This document shows, in pieces, positions 6,657 to 13,027 of a stretch of DNA of 14,057 nucleotides; within the stretch, counting starts at the first letter, position 1; each line of letters starts with the position of its first letter. Position numbers and translations under genes: made by a program. The notes under the pieces were generated by a model that made no database searches, was not told where the DNA came from, and worked only from the letters and a program-made list of their open reading frames with translations. Source of the stretch: JARLFX01 sp036404255 (GTDB lineage: Bacteria > Acidobacteriota > Terriglobia > Terriglobales > Acidobacteriaceae). The DNA is taken from NCBI GenBank assembly GCA_036404255.1, contig DASWOP010000037.1, forward strand, positions 1 to 14,057, in the 5' to 3' direction.

Positions 6657-8939
6657 TTAGAACTCGTAGTGCATGCCGAGCGTTACGACGTTTCCATGGA
6701 ACGTTCTGGGCGCCGTCGGACCGACCGGGTTCCCTTGTTCATTGTAGTCGTAGTAGTTCCAGTCTGCTTTCACGATCCATGCCGGAGCCAGGGTTACAGC
6801 GGCGTTGGCGTAAGGAGTCATGAACTGGGACTGGAGGGCGCCGGGTACGCCACGCAGAGTTGCCAGCGTCTCCGTGTGACCGGAGGTGCTGTTGACGCGG
6901 TAGCCTGCGCCAGTGCGTAGCTTCTTGACCGGGACCACGGTGAAGCCAAGGGAGCCGGACTGGGTGGGTGCGGAATAGTAGCCAGTGCCGAGGTAGGGGT
7001 TCGAGCCGCAACCCGTTCCTGCCGGGACCGGAGTGGAGCCGGCCGGGGTATCGGCATAGCAGAGGTGGCCCTGGGAGAACACATCGAGATAGCCGTAGCT
7101 TGCTTCCACGCTGTAGCGCTCCGTGGGGGCGATGCTGGCCCCGAAGGATACGCCGCGGTTGTGGTCCAGATGGTTGACATAAGCTACGTTATTGCGACGT
7201 TCCAGGTCATTGAATGTGCCGTAGAAGTTGGCCCAGCTCTTCGGTTTGTAGCTGGCGCGGAGTTTGTAATGCTGCAGCGCGCGCGGGCTGGTCTGGACGT
7301 AGCTGTTGTCCGCGTACATGACCTCGACGTTGCCGCCGATGGAGAGTGCGTGGGTAGGACGCAGTTCCACGCCGAGCGTGCCGCCATTCTCATGGAAGTT
7401 CATACGGTACGTAGCTCCATCGGGAATCTGCTCTGGCATAAGCCCTTCCGCACCGGTTATAGAGCGGTCCAGAGTACGGCTGCGATAGCGATAGCCCACC
7501 GCGATGGAAGCACGGGGTGAGGCCTGAAAGGCGAGGGTCAGATTGTTGGTCGCTGTCCGTTGGCCAAGATAGCCCGCGGCGACAGAAGAGGTAGGTGCTC
7601 CCGGGGTTCCAGCGACAGCCATGCTGGTGCCCGTCACATCGGTCTCCGTGACCGGGTCCAGTGAGGACTGGCGGAAGGCGGAGAAGCTGAACTGCTCGGA
7701 GAGCGTGAAGCGGCGAGAGAGTTCATATACCGCACCGATGTCCGCACCGACGTTGATGCGCTGCGCACTCGGGCTGGCCGTAATGGTGTAACCGCGGGTG
7801 GTAACCCGGCTCTCAAGACCGTTGAAGGTCTCGTAGTAGTTGGGTACGTTCATTTTGCCACTGGTGTAGCGAATGTTTCCATTTAGGTGCAGCTTCGGGA
7901 TATTGGCGCTTACGAAACGAATCTGCTCAGTGGGCATCAGAGTGCGCATAGGCTGCGAGCGCGTGTAGCTGATATAGCCGTTGCAAAGCGGATTTGCCGT
8001 GGGCGGATTCGTGGAGTTGCTGAGAACTGCGCCACCGGTACAGCTAGGGACCGTCACGTTATCGAGCCCGAGGCTGACGCGAGTGCCGCTGGCCAACTGC
8101 ATGTTGAGCGCACTGGGCGCGAGTTGCCAGTAGGTATCGCCCTTGTAGTGGGTGATGTCTTCCTGGAAGGTGACAACGGTACGATTGAGCGGCTTCCAGT
8201 CAACGGCGGCAGTGTAAGCATCCGTGCTGTTGCGCCAGTTCTGCAGGAGCTGGGCATCGGCACCAAGGTGGATCGAGCTATAGCTCGGGCCCTGGGCGAT
8301 GTTCTTGGAGTAGGCAAGCCGTACGCTGACCTTGGATACCGGGAACAGGTTGAGGCTCAAATCCGTCATGCGGCGCACTGTGTTGTAGAGGTGCGGCGAA
8401 TCCATCTGCTGCGGGAAGACGTAGCCGTTGGAGGTCGGCGCTGCGGTACCGCCGGGGATCAGGTTATTGTCCAGCAGGTTGTAGTCGAAGTACTGGCGGT
8501 TACGGCGGAAGCTGCCATTGAAGTCATACAGCTTGCCTTTGGAGGTCCGCAGACTAACGTAGTTGTCCGGGTCGCCGCCGAAGCCATTGCTGCTGGAATA
8601 CAGCGAGTCAAAGAGGCGGGAGTGCTTCTTGCCGGCAACGGCATGCATCTCCAGCGTTTCGCCCAGCACGCGTGGACCCGACTGGATATTCACCAGCGTG
8701 TCATACATTGCTGTGCTGCCTGCCTGATTGGCGATATGTCCGCCCAGGTCGACCGTGTTATGGATGGCGTAGCCACCCTTTACCACGGGCGGTTTAGCAT
8801 CCTGCGCAGAAGCGCCGGTAGCGAACAGAAGGGCAACACCAAGACCAGCCGCAAGGCGAGCCGTAAGCGTACGGGTTTGTGTTTGTACAGCCATCCTATA
8901 AAGAGAACTACGAGTCATGGGATCTGTGCCCCTCATCAT
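6657..8939 (-). CDS. Outer-membrane beta-barrel of the MtrB/PioB (decaheme-associated) type
   Basis: Predicted large porin that holds the decaheme cytochrome in the outer membrane so electrons can cross it. The 760-residue protein has a signal peptide (cleavage near ATGASAQ), then repeated amphipathic strands rich in aromatics and short turns, and ends in GMHYEF, a terminal Phe typical of barrel proteins. Its length fits MtrB/PioB-like barrels, and the adjacent DmsE-type decaheme gene strongly supports the call. I see no N-terminal CXXC. The ATG at 8939 overlaps the upstream stop as ATGA, suggesting coupled translation; ATG 8918 (Met8) has GAGGGG 10 nt upstream and may be the true start, and Met16 (8894) is less likely. 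Family assignment rests on overall character and context rather than a sharp motif. Confidence 0.85.
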   Translation of the reverse strand: MMRGTDPMTRSSLYRMAVQTQTRTLTARLAAGLGVALLFATGASAQDAKPPVVKGGYAIHNTVDLGGHIANQAGSTAMYDTLVNIQSGPRVLGETLEMHAVAGKKHSRLFDSLYSSSNGFGGDPDNYVSLRTSKGKLYDFNGSFRRNRQYFDYNLLDNNLIPGGTAAPTSNGYVFPQQMDSPHLYNTVRRMTDLSLNLFPVSKVSVRLAYSKNIAQGPSYSSIHLGADAQLLQNWRNSTDAYTAAVDWKPLNRTVVTFQEDITHYKGDTYWQLAPSALNMQLASGTRVSLGLDNVTVPSCTGGAVLSNSTNPPTANPLCNGYISYTRSQPMRTLMPTEQIRFVSANIPKLHLNGNIRYTSGKMNVPNYYETFNGLESRVTTRGYTITASPSAQRINVGADIGAVYELSRRFTLSEQFSFSAFRQSSLDPVTETDVTGTSMAVAGTPGAPTSSVAAGYLGQRTATNNLTLAFQASPRASIAVGYRYRSRTLDRSITGAEGLMPEQIPDGATYRMNFHENGGTLGVELRPTHALSIGGNVEVMYADNSYVQTSPRALQHYKLRASYKPKSWANFYGTFNDLERRNNVAYVNHLDHNRGVSFGASIAPTERYSVEASYGYLDVFSQGHLCYADTPAGSTPVPAGTGCGSNPYLGTGYYSAPTQSGSLGFTVVPVKKLRTGAGYRVNSTSGHTETLATLRGVPGALQSQFMTPYANAAVTLAPAWIVKADWNYYDYNEQGNPVGPTAPRTFHGNVVTLGMHYEF

Positions 8940-9910
8940 TTGAAGTAAATAGCGCTGGCGTTTGAGCCGTGAATTTGTGTGTGACAGGTTGTGCAGGATA
9001 CGTATTGGGCGTTCTGATTATGCGCAGGTCCTGTCGGAGAAACTGCATGTGGGAACGCGCCGGGCAGGACAACTCCCGTGGTAACACCACCGGTCGTTAC
9101 AGCCATGGAACCGCCATTGGTAGCCGAATGGCAGCTAAGGCAGAGGGTATTCACGTTGCCGACATTGAGCAGGCGAGGATTCGGCGAGCCGTGGGGCGAG
9201 TGGCAGCTAACGCAGCCCTCGGTCTTGACCACGGGATGCTCGTAGGCGAAGGGGCCAGCCGTTTCCGTATGGCACTTGGTGCAGACGGCATTCTGATCCG
9301 CCGTGGACTTGAGGTTCTTGTCCAGGAAGGTGCCGTGCGGGTCATGGCAGTCATTGCACTTGACCACGCCCTCGTTCACCTTGTGGTGGAATGTCTGGGC
9401 GAAAGAGGCCTTGGTGTCAGAGTGGCAGGTGTAGCAAAGCTTGGGCTGCTCCATCTTGAGCAGGCCGGTCTGCGTCTTGGACTCATGAACGCTATGGCAG
9501 CTGATGCAGCTCAGGTCTGCTTTTCCGTGCGGAGAGTGCTCGAAATCCGGGTGAGCGGCCGAGTGGCAGGTCAGGCAGGTCGCATTGATCTGCTTGGCTG
9601 TAGCCTTCTTGGGGTTGATGATCTTGGTAGGATCGCCACCGGACTCCATATGTGCCTGGCCGTTGCCGTGGCAGTTCTCGCAGGTTACACCCTTACCGGT
9701 ATGCATCTCTGCGATGCGCGAATGAGGATTGGTGGAGAAGTTCTTAACCACGTCCGCGTGGCAGGTTCCGCACTGGTCAGCCGCTGGATCAGCGGGTGCA
9801 GCGGCATCCTGAGCGGCGGGCTTGGCTGCACCGGCAGCCATAAGCTGCACCGGCCGACAGAGTACCGTGAGCATTGCAATCATCGAAAGACTAAAGAGCC
9901 AGCGTTTCAT
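8936..9910 (-). CDS. DmsE/MtrA-family decaheme c-type cytochrome
   Basis: Predicted periplasmic decaheme wire that inserts into the MtrB-type barrel and carries electrons across the outer membrane. The 324-residue protein has a signal peptide (about 1-26, ending LMAAGA) and an Ala/Pro-rich linker. Ten CXXCH sites follow, at Cys47, 77, 112, 135, 159, 185, 210, 233, 257 and 306, matching the MtrA/DmsE/PioA heme count and length. Distal His residues in segments such as NPHSR, EHSPHGK and DPHGTF fit bis-His ligation. Start ATG 9910 has AGGGGG 4 nt upstream. It is the first gene of the operon, and its stop overlaps the next ATG. About 80 nt of leader separates it from the predicted CRP/FNR-controlled promoter. 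Reductase (metal or DMSO) versus oxidase use is not decided by sequence. Confidence 0.93.
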   Translation of the reverse strand: MKRWLFSLSMIAMLTVLCRPVQLMAAGAAKPAAQDAAAPADPAADQCGTCHADVVKNFSTNPHSRIAEMHTGKGVTCENCHGNGQAHMESGGDPTKIINPKKATAKQINATCLTCHSAAHPDFEHSPHGKADLSCISCHSVHESKTQTGLLKMEQPKLCYTCHSDTKASFAQTFHHKVNEGVVKCNDCHDPHGTFLDKNLKSTADQNAVCTKCHTETAGPFAYEHPVVKTEGCVSCHSPHGSPNPRLLNVGNVNTLCLSCHSATNGGSMAVTTGGVTTGVVLPGAFPHAVSPTGPAHNQNAQYVSCTTCHTQIHGSNASAIYFK

Positions 9911-9989
9911 TACGCCCCCTACAAATTTTTCCGCACCGGAATCGTTATCCGGTATACGACTTTGATCGATATTGCCGTCAAGCCGATTT

Positions 9990-10038
9990 TTTTCAGACTA
10001 TATGTGAGCTCTGAGCATTGGCTGTGATGACGGTCACA
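9990..10038 (-). promoter_or_regulatory. Predicted class II activated promoter of the cytochrome operon
   Basis: On the minus strand a -10 hexamer TATAGT (10002-9997; 5 of 6 matches to TATAAT) predicts a start near 9989-9990. No recognisable -35 is present at the expected spacing (ACAGCC); that position is overlapped by the CRP-like palindrome, whose centre (10030.5) lies about 41 bp upstream of the start. This is the classic activator-dependent arrangement. The leader to the DmsE-type ATG would be about 80 nt. The start site is inferred, not measured. Confidence 0.6.
10023..10038. promoter_or_regulatory. CRP/FNR-family operator, site 1
   Basis: TGTGA (10023-10027), N6 TGACGG, TCACA (10034-10038): both half-sites match the CRP consensus perfectly. 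FNR proper prefers TTGAT-N4-ATCAA, so the arms suggest a CRP-like rather than FNR-like recognition helix. No regulator gene lies in the window. Confidence 0.75.
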
Positions 10039-10352
10039 CGTGAAACCTAATGATACCAACGAATTAGCGCCAGCACTAGATATAGTGCATTATCTATCGC
10101 TGGTGATTCCACCATCTGAAAGCATAATATTTCTCGCCTCCACACTATCTCAAATAGGCGGCGGCGAATGTGCAGAAAAGATCATCAGAGGAATCATTGG
10201 GATGAACACAAAAGAGGAGGGAGAGGAAGAAGTGTGCTTTAAAAGTCCACGGCGCGTCCCTTCCCCGTGGACGCGCCGTCGGCGTCTGCTGAACACGATC
10301 TAGCTGTATTCAGGACGCACTTAGATATATAAACGAGATTTTCCGGTAAGAA
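10039..10352. other. Spacer between two divergent operators; no convincing gene
   Basis: About 310 bp, more A+T-rich than the genes in its first 200 bp. The only open frame of note (GTG 10040 to TAG 10303) begins within 2 bp of operator 1, lacks a ribosome site and ends in Arg-rich low-quality sequence, so I do not call it a gene. The region contains the overlapping hairpins at 10245-10279. Confidence 0.6.
10245..10279. repeat. Two overlapping, mutually exclusive perfect inverted repeats
   Basis: Hairpin A pairs ACGGCGCGTCC (10249-10259) with GGACGCGCCGT (10269-10279), an 11-bp stem with a 9-nt loop. Hairpin B pairs GTCCACGG (10245-10252) with CCGTGGAC (10265-10272), an 8-bp stem with a 12-nt loop. 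They share bases and cannot both form. Read on the minus strand, hairpin B is followed at once by TTTT (10244-10241), so it resembles a weak terminator and A an alternative fold. Function unknown. Confidence 0.6.
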
Positions 10353-10368
10353 TGTGACACGTATCACA
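10353..10368. promoter_or_regulatory. CRP/FNR-family operator, site 2
   Basis: TGTGA (10353-10357), N6 CACGTA, TCACA (10364-10368). The symmetry extends outward one base each side (ATGTGA...TCACAT) and the central ACGT is also palindromic. It is closer to the full CRP consensus than site 1. The two site centres are 330 bp apart. Confidence 0.78.
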
Positions 10369-10403
10369 TCACTTCATAAGTTTTTCGGCAAATAATGGCG
10401 GCC
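10353..10403 (+). promoter_or_regulatory. Predicted class II activated promoter of the stress protein gene
   Basis: AATAAT (10391-10396; 5 of 6 to TATAAT) predicts a start near 10402-10403, placing the centre of operator 2 (10360.5) about 42 bp upstream. No TTGACA-like -35 is visible. This mirrors the arrangement on the cytochrome side. Inferred start, not measured. Confidence 0.58.
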
Positions 10404-10687
10404 ATCCCGGGGGCCATGCTCCGGGGGGCCAATCAGCCGGGCCGGCATGGATTTTTGCACAAATCGCAGGAATTGCGAGGAAATGTGCGGCAAGCTAAAA
10501 CAACGATCGCCGCTGACGCCTGGAAAATTCATCCAGCGCCAAGAATCTGCAGAGCTGGCTACAGGGCCCGGCAGCCGCACTATCGACCAACATTGCCCAC
10601 TGTGTCGTCTAACCGTGCAGAGGCAGGTGGGCAAGCCATTCAACCACGATGATCATGCAGCATTTTTGATTCGGAAGGAGCCATCCT
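10403..10687 (+). other. Long leader region before the stress protein gene
   Basis: From the predicted start to the ATG is about 285 nt. The first part is very G+C-rich and can fold: CCATG (10414-10418) with CATGG (10446-10450) and CCGG (10421-10424) with CCGG (10442-10445), separated by a 2-nt bulge. I recognise no known riboswitch. It overlaps a doubtful small frame (10447-10770). Confidence 0.45.
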
Positions 10688-10770
10688 ATGGAAGCGCCCA
10701 ATCACCAGCACCTGACAAGAGGATTACTGGCCACGCCCGACCGCATTCTAGTCGCGACCGATCTAACTGA
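10447..10770 (+). CDS. Doubtful small Cys-containing open frame in the leader
   Basis: A 107-codon frame starting ATG 10447 (or ATG 10483, MCGKLKQRS...), overlapping the first 83 bases of the stress protein gene in another frame. The predicted peptide has Cys residues near the start (CTNRRNCEEMC), then HCPLC and a HDDH pair, which could suggest metal binding. Against it: no well-placed ribosome site (ATG 10447 lies in a predicted stem; GAGG is only 2 nt before 10483), mixed third-position base use (only about half G/C by hand count), and a low-complexity end. I do not recognise the sequence. It may be only a chance frame. Confidence 0.2.
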   Translation: MDFCTNRRNCEEMCGKLKQRSPLTPGKFIQRQESAELATGPGSRTIDQHCPLCRLTVQRQVGKPFNHDDHAAFLIRKEPSYGSAQSPAPDKRITGHARPHSSRDRSN

Positions 10771-11647
10771 CACCGATTTAGTGATACCGCACGCGATAGC
10801 CCAGGCCAAAGCCTATGCTGCACGGCTCACATTGGTTCACGCAGTCCCGCCATTGTGCGTCACCAGCAGTGAGGAAGCCGTGATTCGTTATGCCGAACAG
10901 GCTGAAGTGATTCACGGTCTGCGTACCAAGTTGCTGGAGAAGACGCGCGAGGTGGAAGCCCATGGCATCCCCTGCGATGCCGTAGTGCATACCGGAACAG
11001 CCAGCGAAGTGATCCTGGAGGAGTTGCACTATCGCGATGCGACGCGGCTCATTATGGGAACCCACGGGCGCGGGAAGCTTGGGCAGTTTGTGCTGGGCTC
11101 GGTTGCGCATGAACTGGTGCAGAGTGTGGATGTGCCGGTCTTCGTGGTGGGGCCGCATGCCCGCCCGGCGGAGCGCGTGGCCCCGCGCAAAATCCTCCAT
11201 CCCGTATCGCTGACGGGAAACTCCAAAGAGAGTTTTCGCGTTGCCTGCGATATCGCACGTAAATATCAGGCTGAATTGACGCTGCTGCACGTGCTGGGCC
11301 GCAATTCGCACTCTGGCCCCTGGGTCAGCAGCCAGATGGCCATGGAATGGGCGCAGGACGGGCTGGACCGTTTGATCGCGGATGCCGAAAAGCAGATACC
11401 ACCGATTCAGACCTGCGTCAGCACGGGCAAGCTCGCAGACGAGATTTTGAAAGTCGCCAAAGCGGCCGATACGGACTGGATCGTGCTGGGCGTGAGTAGC
11501 GGGCCGCTTCACTGGTCGTTCCGTGACACGGCAGCGTTCCGGGTTCTGGCGGAAGCGGATTGCCCAGTGCTGACGGTACATCGTGAGTCATTGCATCAGG
11601 AGCCCCGCGAACGAACAACGGGCGCAATGGGAGTTTCTATCGGCTAG
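10688..11647 (+). CDS. Tandem-domain universal stress protein (UspA family)
   Basis: A cytoplasmic protein of the UspA superfamily, which supports survival in growth arrest, energy or oxygen limitation; the molecular role is usually unknown. The 319-residue protein has two Usp domains (about 18-156 and 166-298). Domain 1 begins DRILVATDLT and carries the full ATP-binding pattern G-X2-G-X9-G-S (Gly124, Gly127, Gly137, Ser138). Domain 2 has the fold (LLHVLG, WIVLGVSSG, CPVLTV) but its loop is degenerate, so it probably does not bind ATP the same way. ATG 10688 has GGAAGGAG 7 nt upstream. It is divergent from the cytochrome operon and has its own CRP/FNR-type promoter, pointing to shared respiratory or energy control. 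Its stop lies in the same CTAG as the stop of the facing gene. Confidence 0.93.
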   Translation: MEAPNHQHLTRGLLATPDRILVATDLTDTDLVIPHAIAQAKAYAARLTLVHAVPPLCVTSSEEAVIRYAEQAEVIHGLRTKLLEKTREVEAHGIPCDAVVHTGTASEVILEELHYRDATRLIMGTHGRGKLGQFVLGSVAHELVQSVDVPVFVVGPHARPAERVAPRKILHPVSLTGNSKESFRVACDIARKYQAELTLLHVLGRNSHSGPWVSSQMAMEWAQDGLDRLIADAEKQIPPIQTCVSTGKLADEILKVAKAADTDWIVLGVSSGPLHWSFRDTAAFRVLAEADCPVLTVHRESLHQEPRERTTGAMGVSIG

Positions 11648-13008
11648 ACAGGCCGGAACTCCACCTTCTGCATCGCGCTCACCATGTCTGGGTTCTTCAT
11701 GAAGACGTCCCAGACAAAGCCGCTGCGGAGATTTTCCGCCATCAGCACGGTGATGCCCTGATCGATGCCGATGACGTCCGGGTCATACCATTGCGCGTCG
11801 GGATGGAAGGCATCGCAGAAGCCGTATCGTCCCCATGCGTATTTGTTGTACTTCTCCTTCATCGCCATGAGAGTGCGCAGGCAGTCCTTCGGCACGAATG
11901 GCAGTGAGCCTGCTGCGGCGCAGGGCACAACGGTGCCGTCAATGGGCCGCAGCACGGGCGGGCCTCCCCACGCCGTGTATCCGTGTTCGGAGTCTGATGC
12001 TGTAATGCCCCAGAAGTCTTCGCTGTATATCTTTTTGTACGAGAGGCAGAAGGCTTTGTGCGCGCGCGTGGCCAGAATGGAGTTGGCAAAATAGTCGGCG
12101 AACTTATCCTGCCGGTAACGAAAATCAAACCATGCATGGCTGTACTGATGGATGAAAAGTGGATCGTTGCCGGAGATATAGCGAAAGCCGGCGTACTCAA
12201 CGTAGGGGCGTGTGAAGTTCTGCCACATCTGCGGAGGCACCGGGTACGTGGGAGAGCCGATGGCGAGCAGATAGAGCATCATCAGCTCGGAGTATTGCGC
12301 CCAGCGCGCGTTGATGAATCCACTCTCTGGCCGCCAGCCCATGGAAAACGTAGAGCCATTGTTCAGCATCCATGGCCACTCCACGCGTTCGTAGAGTTTG
12401 GTGGCAAGTTCGCGGATCTGCGAGTCTGGGCCCTCACCGGTGAAGTAGGCGCGACAGGTAAGCGCGCCGCAGAGAAAGATGGCTGTATCAATAGACGAGA
12501 CTTCGCACTGCCATAGCCTCTTGCCGCTTTCGATATCGTTGAAGTGGTAGAAGAAGCCGTGGCTGTGCGGCAGTTTTTCCCAGTGATAGCGCAGCGTGGC
12601 CAGCACACGGTCGCGGACATCGTTGGCCGGGAGATAGCCGTGCATGTGCGCGATGCAGAGTGCCGATAGGCCAAAGCCCGTAGCCGCAACGCTGGTTGCA
12701 GGCCGCGATTCTTTGCCTGCGGCAGCCGCGCGATCACGTACCTGCCCCGTCTTGCTGCTTGCCTGGTCCCAGAAAAACTGGCAGCCGCGCCGTTCCATAT
12801 CGTCGAGGAAGGCATCCTGCGCCGGCGTGACCGTAGCGGCAGGTACCGGCGCTGCGAACGCTGTCCGCAGCCCGTAGTCATTCCACAGTGCCGCAGACGC
12901 GGAGACTCCGCCCAGCATTCGCAGGGCGTGTCTCCGGCTATATTTTTGATTCGGGTTGGAGATGAAGTTCAAAGGCCCTCGCGTGCTTCTTATATGGACT
13001 CTCTCCAC
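11644..13008 (-). CDS. Exported glucoamylase-like protein (PF10091, GH144-related)
   Basis: Predicted exported (alpha/alpha)6-fold glycosidase-like protein. Family members include bacterial endo-beta-1,2-glucanases (GH144), so a glucan substrate is possible but not shown. The 454-residue frame has a twin-arginine signal (SRRHALR, Arg25-Arg26, then a hydrophobic stretch), indicating Tat export. The mature part has aromatic-rich blocks typical of the family: GFFYHFNDIESGKR, FINARWAQYSELMMLYLLAIG, HQYSHAWFDFRYR, DFWGITASDSEHGYTAWGGP and WYDPDVIGIDQG. The GTG at 13008 is the furthest start but has no good ribosome site; TTG 12972 (GPLNF...) with GAGGG close upstream is an alternative that keeps the Tat motif. 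It follows the GH39-type gene by 19 bp, so they are probably one operon. Confidence 0.82.
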   Translation of the reverse strand: MERVHIRSTRGPLNFISNPNQKYSRRHALRMLGGVSASAALWNDYGLRTAFAAPVPAATVTPAQDAFLDDMERRGCQFFWDQASSKTGQVRDRAAAAGKESRPATSVAATGFGLSALCIAHMHGYLPANDVRDRVLATLRYHWEKLPHSHGFFYHFNDIESGKRLWQCEVSSIDTAIFLCGALTCRAYFTGEGPDSQIRELATKLYERVEWPWMLNNGSTFSMGWRPESGFINARWAQYSELMMLYLLAIGSPTYPVPPQMWQNFTRPYVEYAGFRYISGNDPLFIHQYSHAWFDFRYRQDKFADYFANSILATRAHKAFCLSYKKIYSEDFWGITASDSEHGYTAWGGPPVLRPIDGTVVPCAAAGSLPFVPKDCLRTLMAMKEKYNKYAWGRYGFCDAFHPDAQWYDPDVIGIDQGITVLMAENLRSGFVWDVFMKNPDMVSAMQKVEFRPV

Positions 13009-13027
13009 GCGTAAAGGATTCTAAGTG

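Noticed and set aside
7887..8948. Long plus-strand open frame (353 codons) opposite the barrel gene
   Set aside because: Mirror frame of a high-G+C coding gene; no ribosome site, no recognisable domain, and the minus-strand protein is clearly real.
9962..9975. TTGAT-N4-like sequence resembling an FNR box near 9962
   Set aside because: Only the left half matches (TTGAT); the right half reads ATTGC instead of ATCAA, and it lies downstream of the predicted start.
10003..10007. Extra TGTGA half-site in the cytochrome promoter
   Set aside because: No matching TCACA at the right distance; overlaps the -10 region and is common by chance.
8969..10027. Plus-strand open frame (352 codons) opposite the decaheme gene
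   Set aside because: Antisense to ten CXXCH heme motifs, which prove the minus strand codes; the predicted peptide has no family character and its end runs into the predicted promoter.
10040..10303. GTG-started frame of 87 codons between the operators
   Set aside because: Starts within 2 bp of operator 1, no ribosome site, runs through the hairpin region into an Arg-rich end; not recognised.
10778..11581. Minus-strand frame (267 codons) opposite the stress protein gene
   Set aside because: Antisense shadow; the plus strand shows Usp ATP-binding residues and a good ribosome site.
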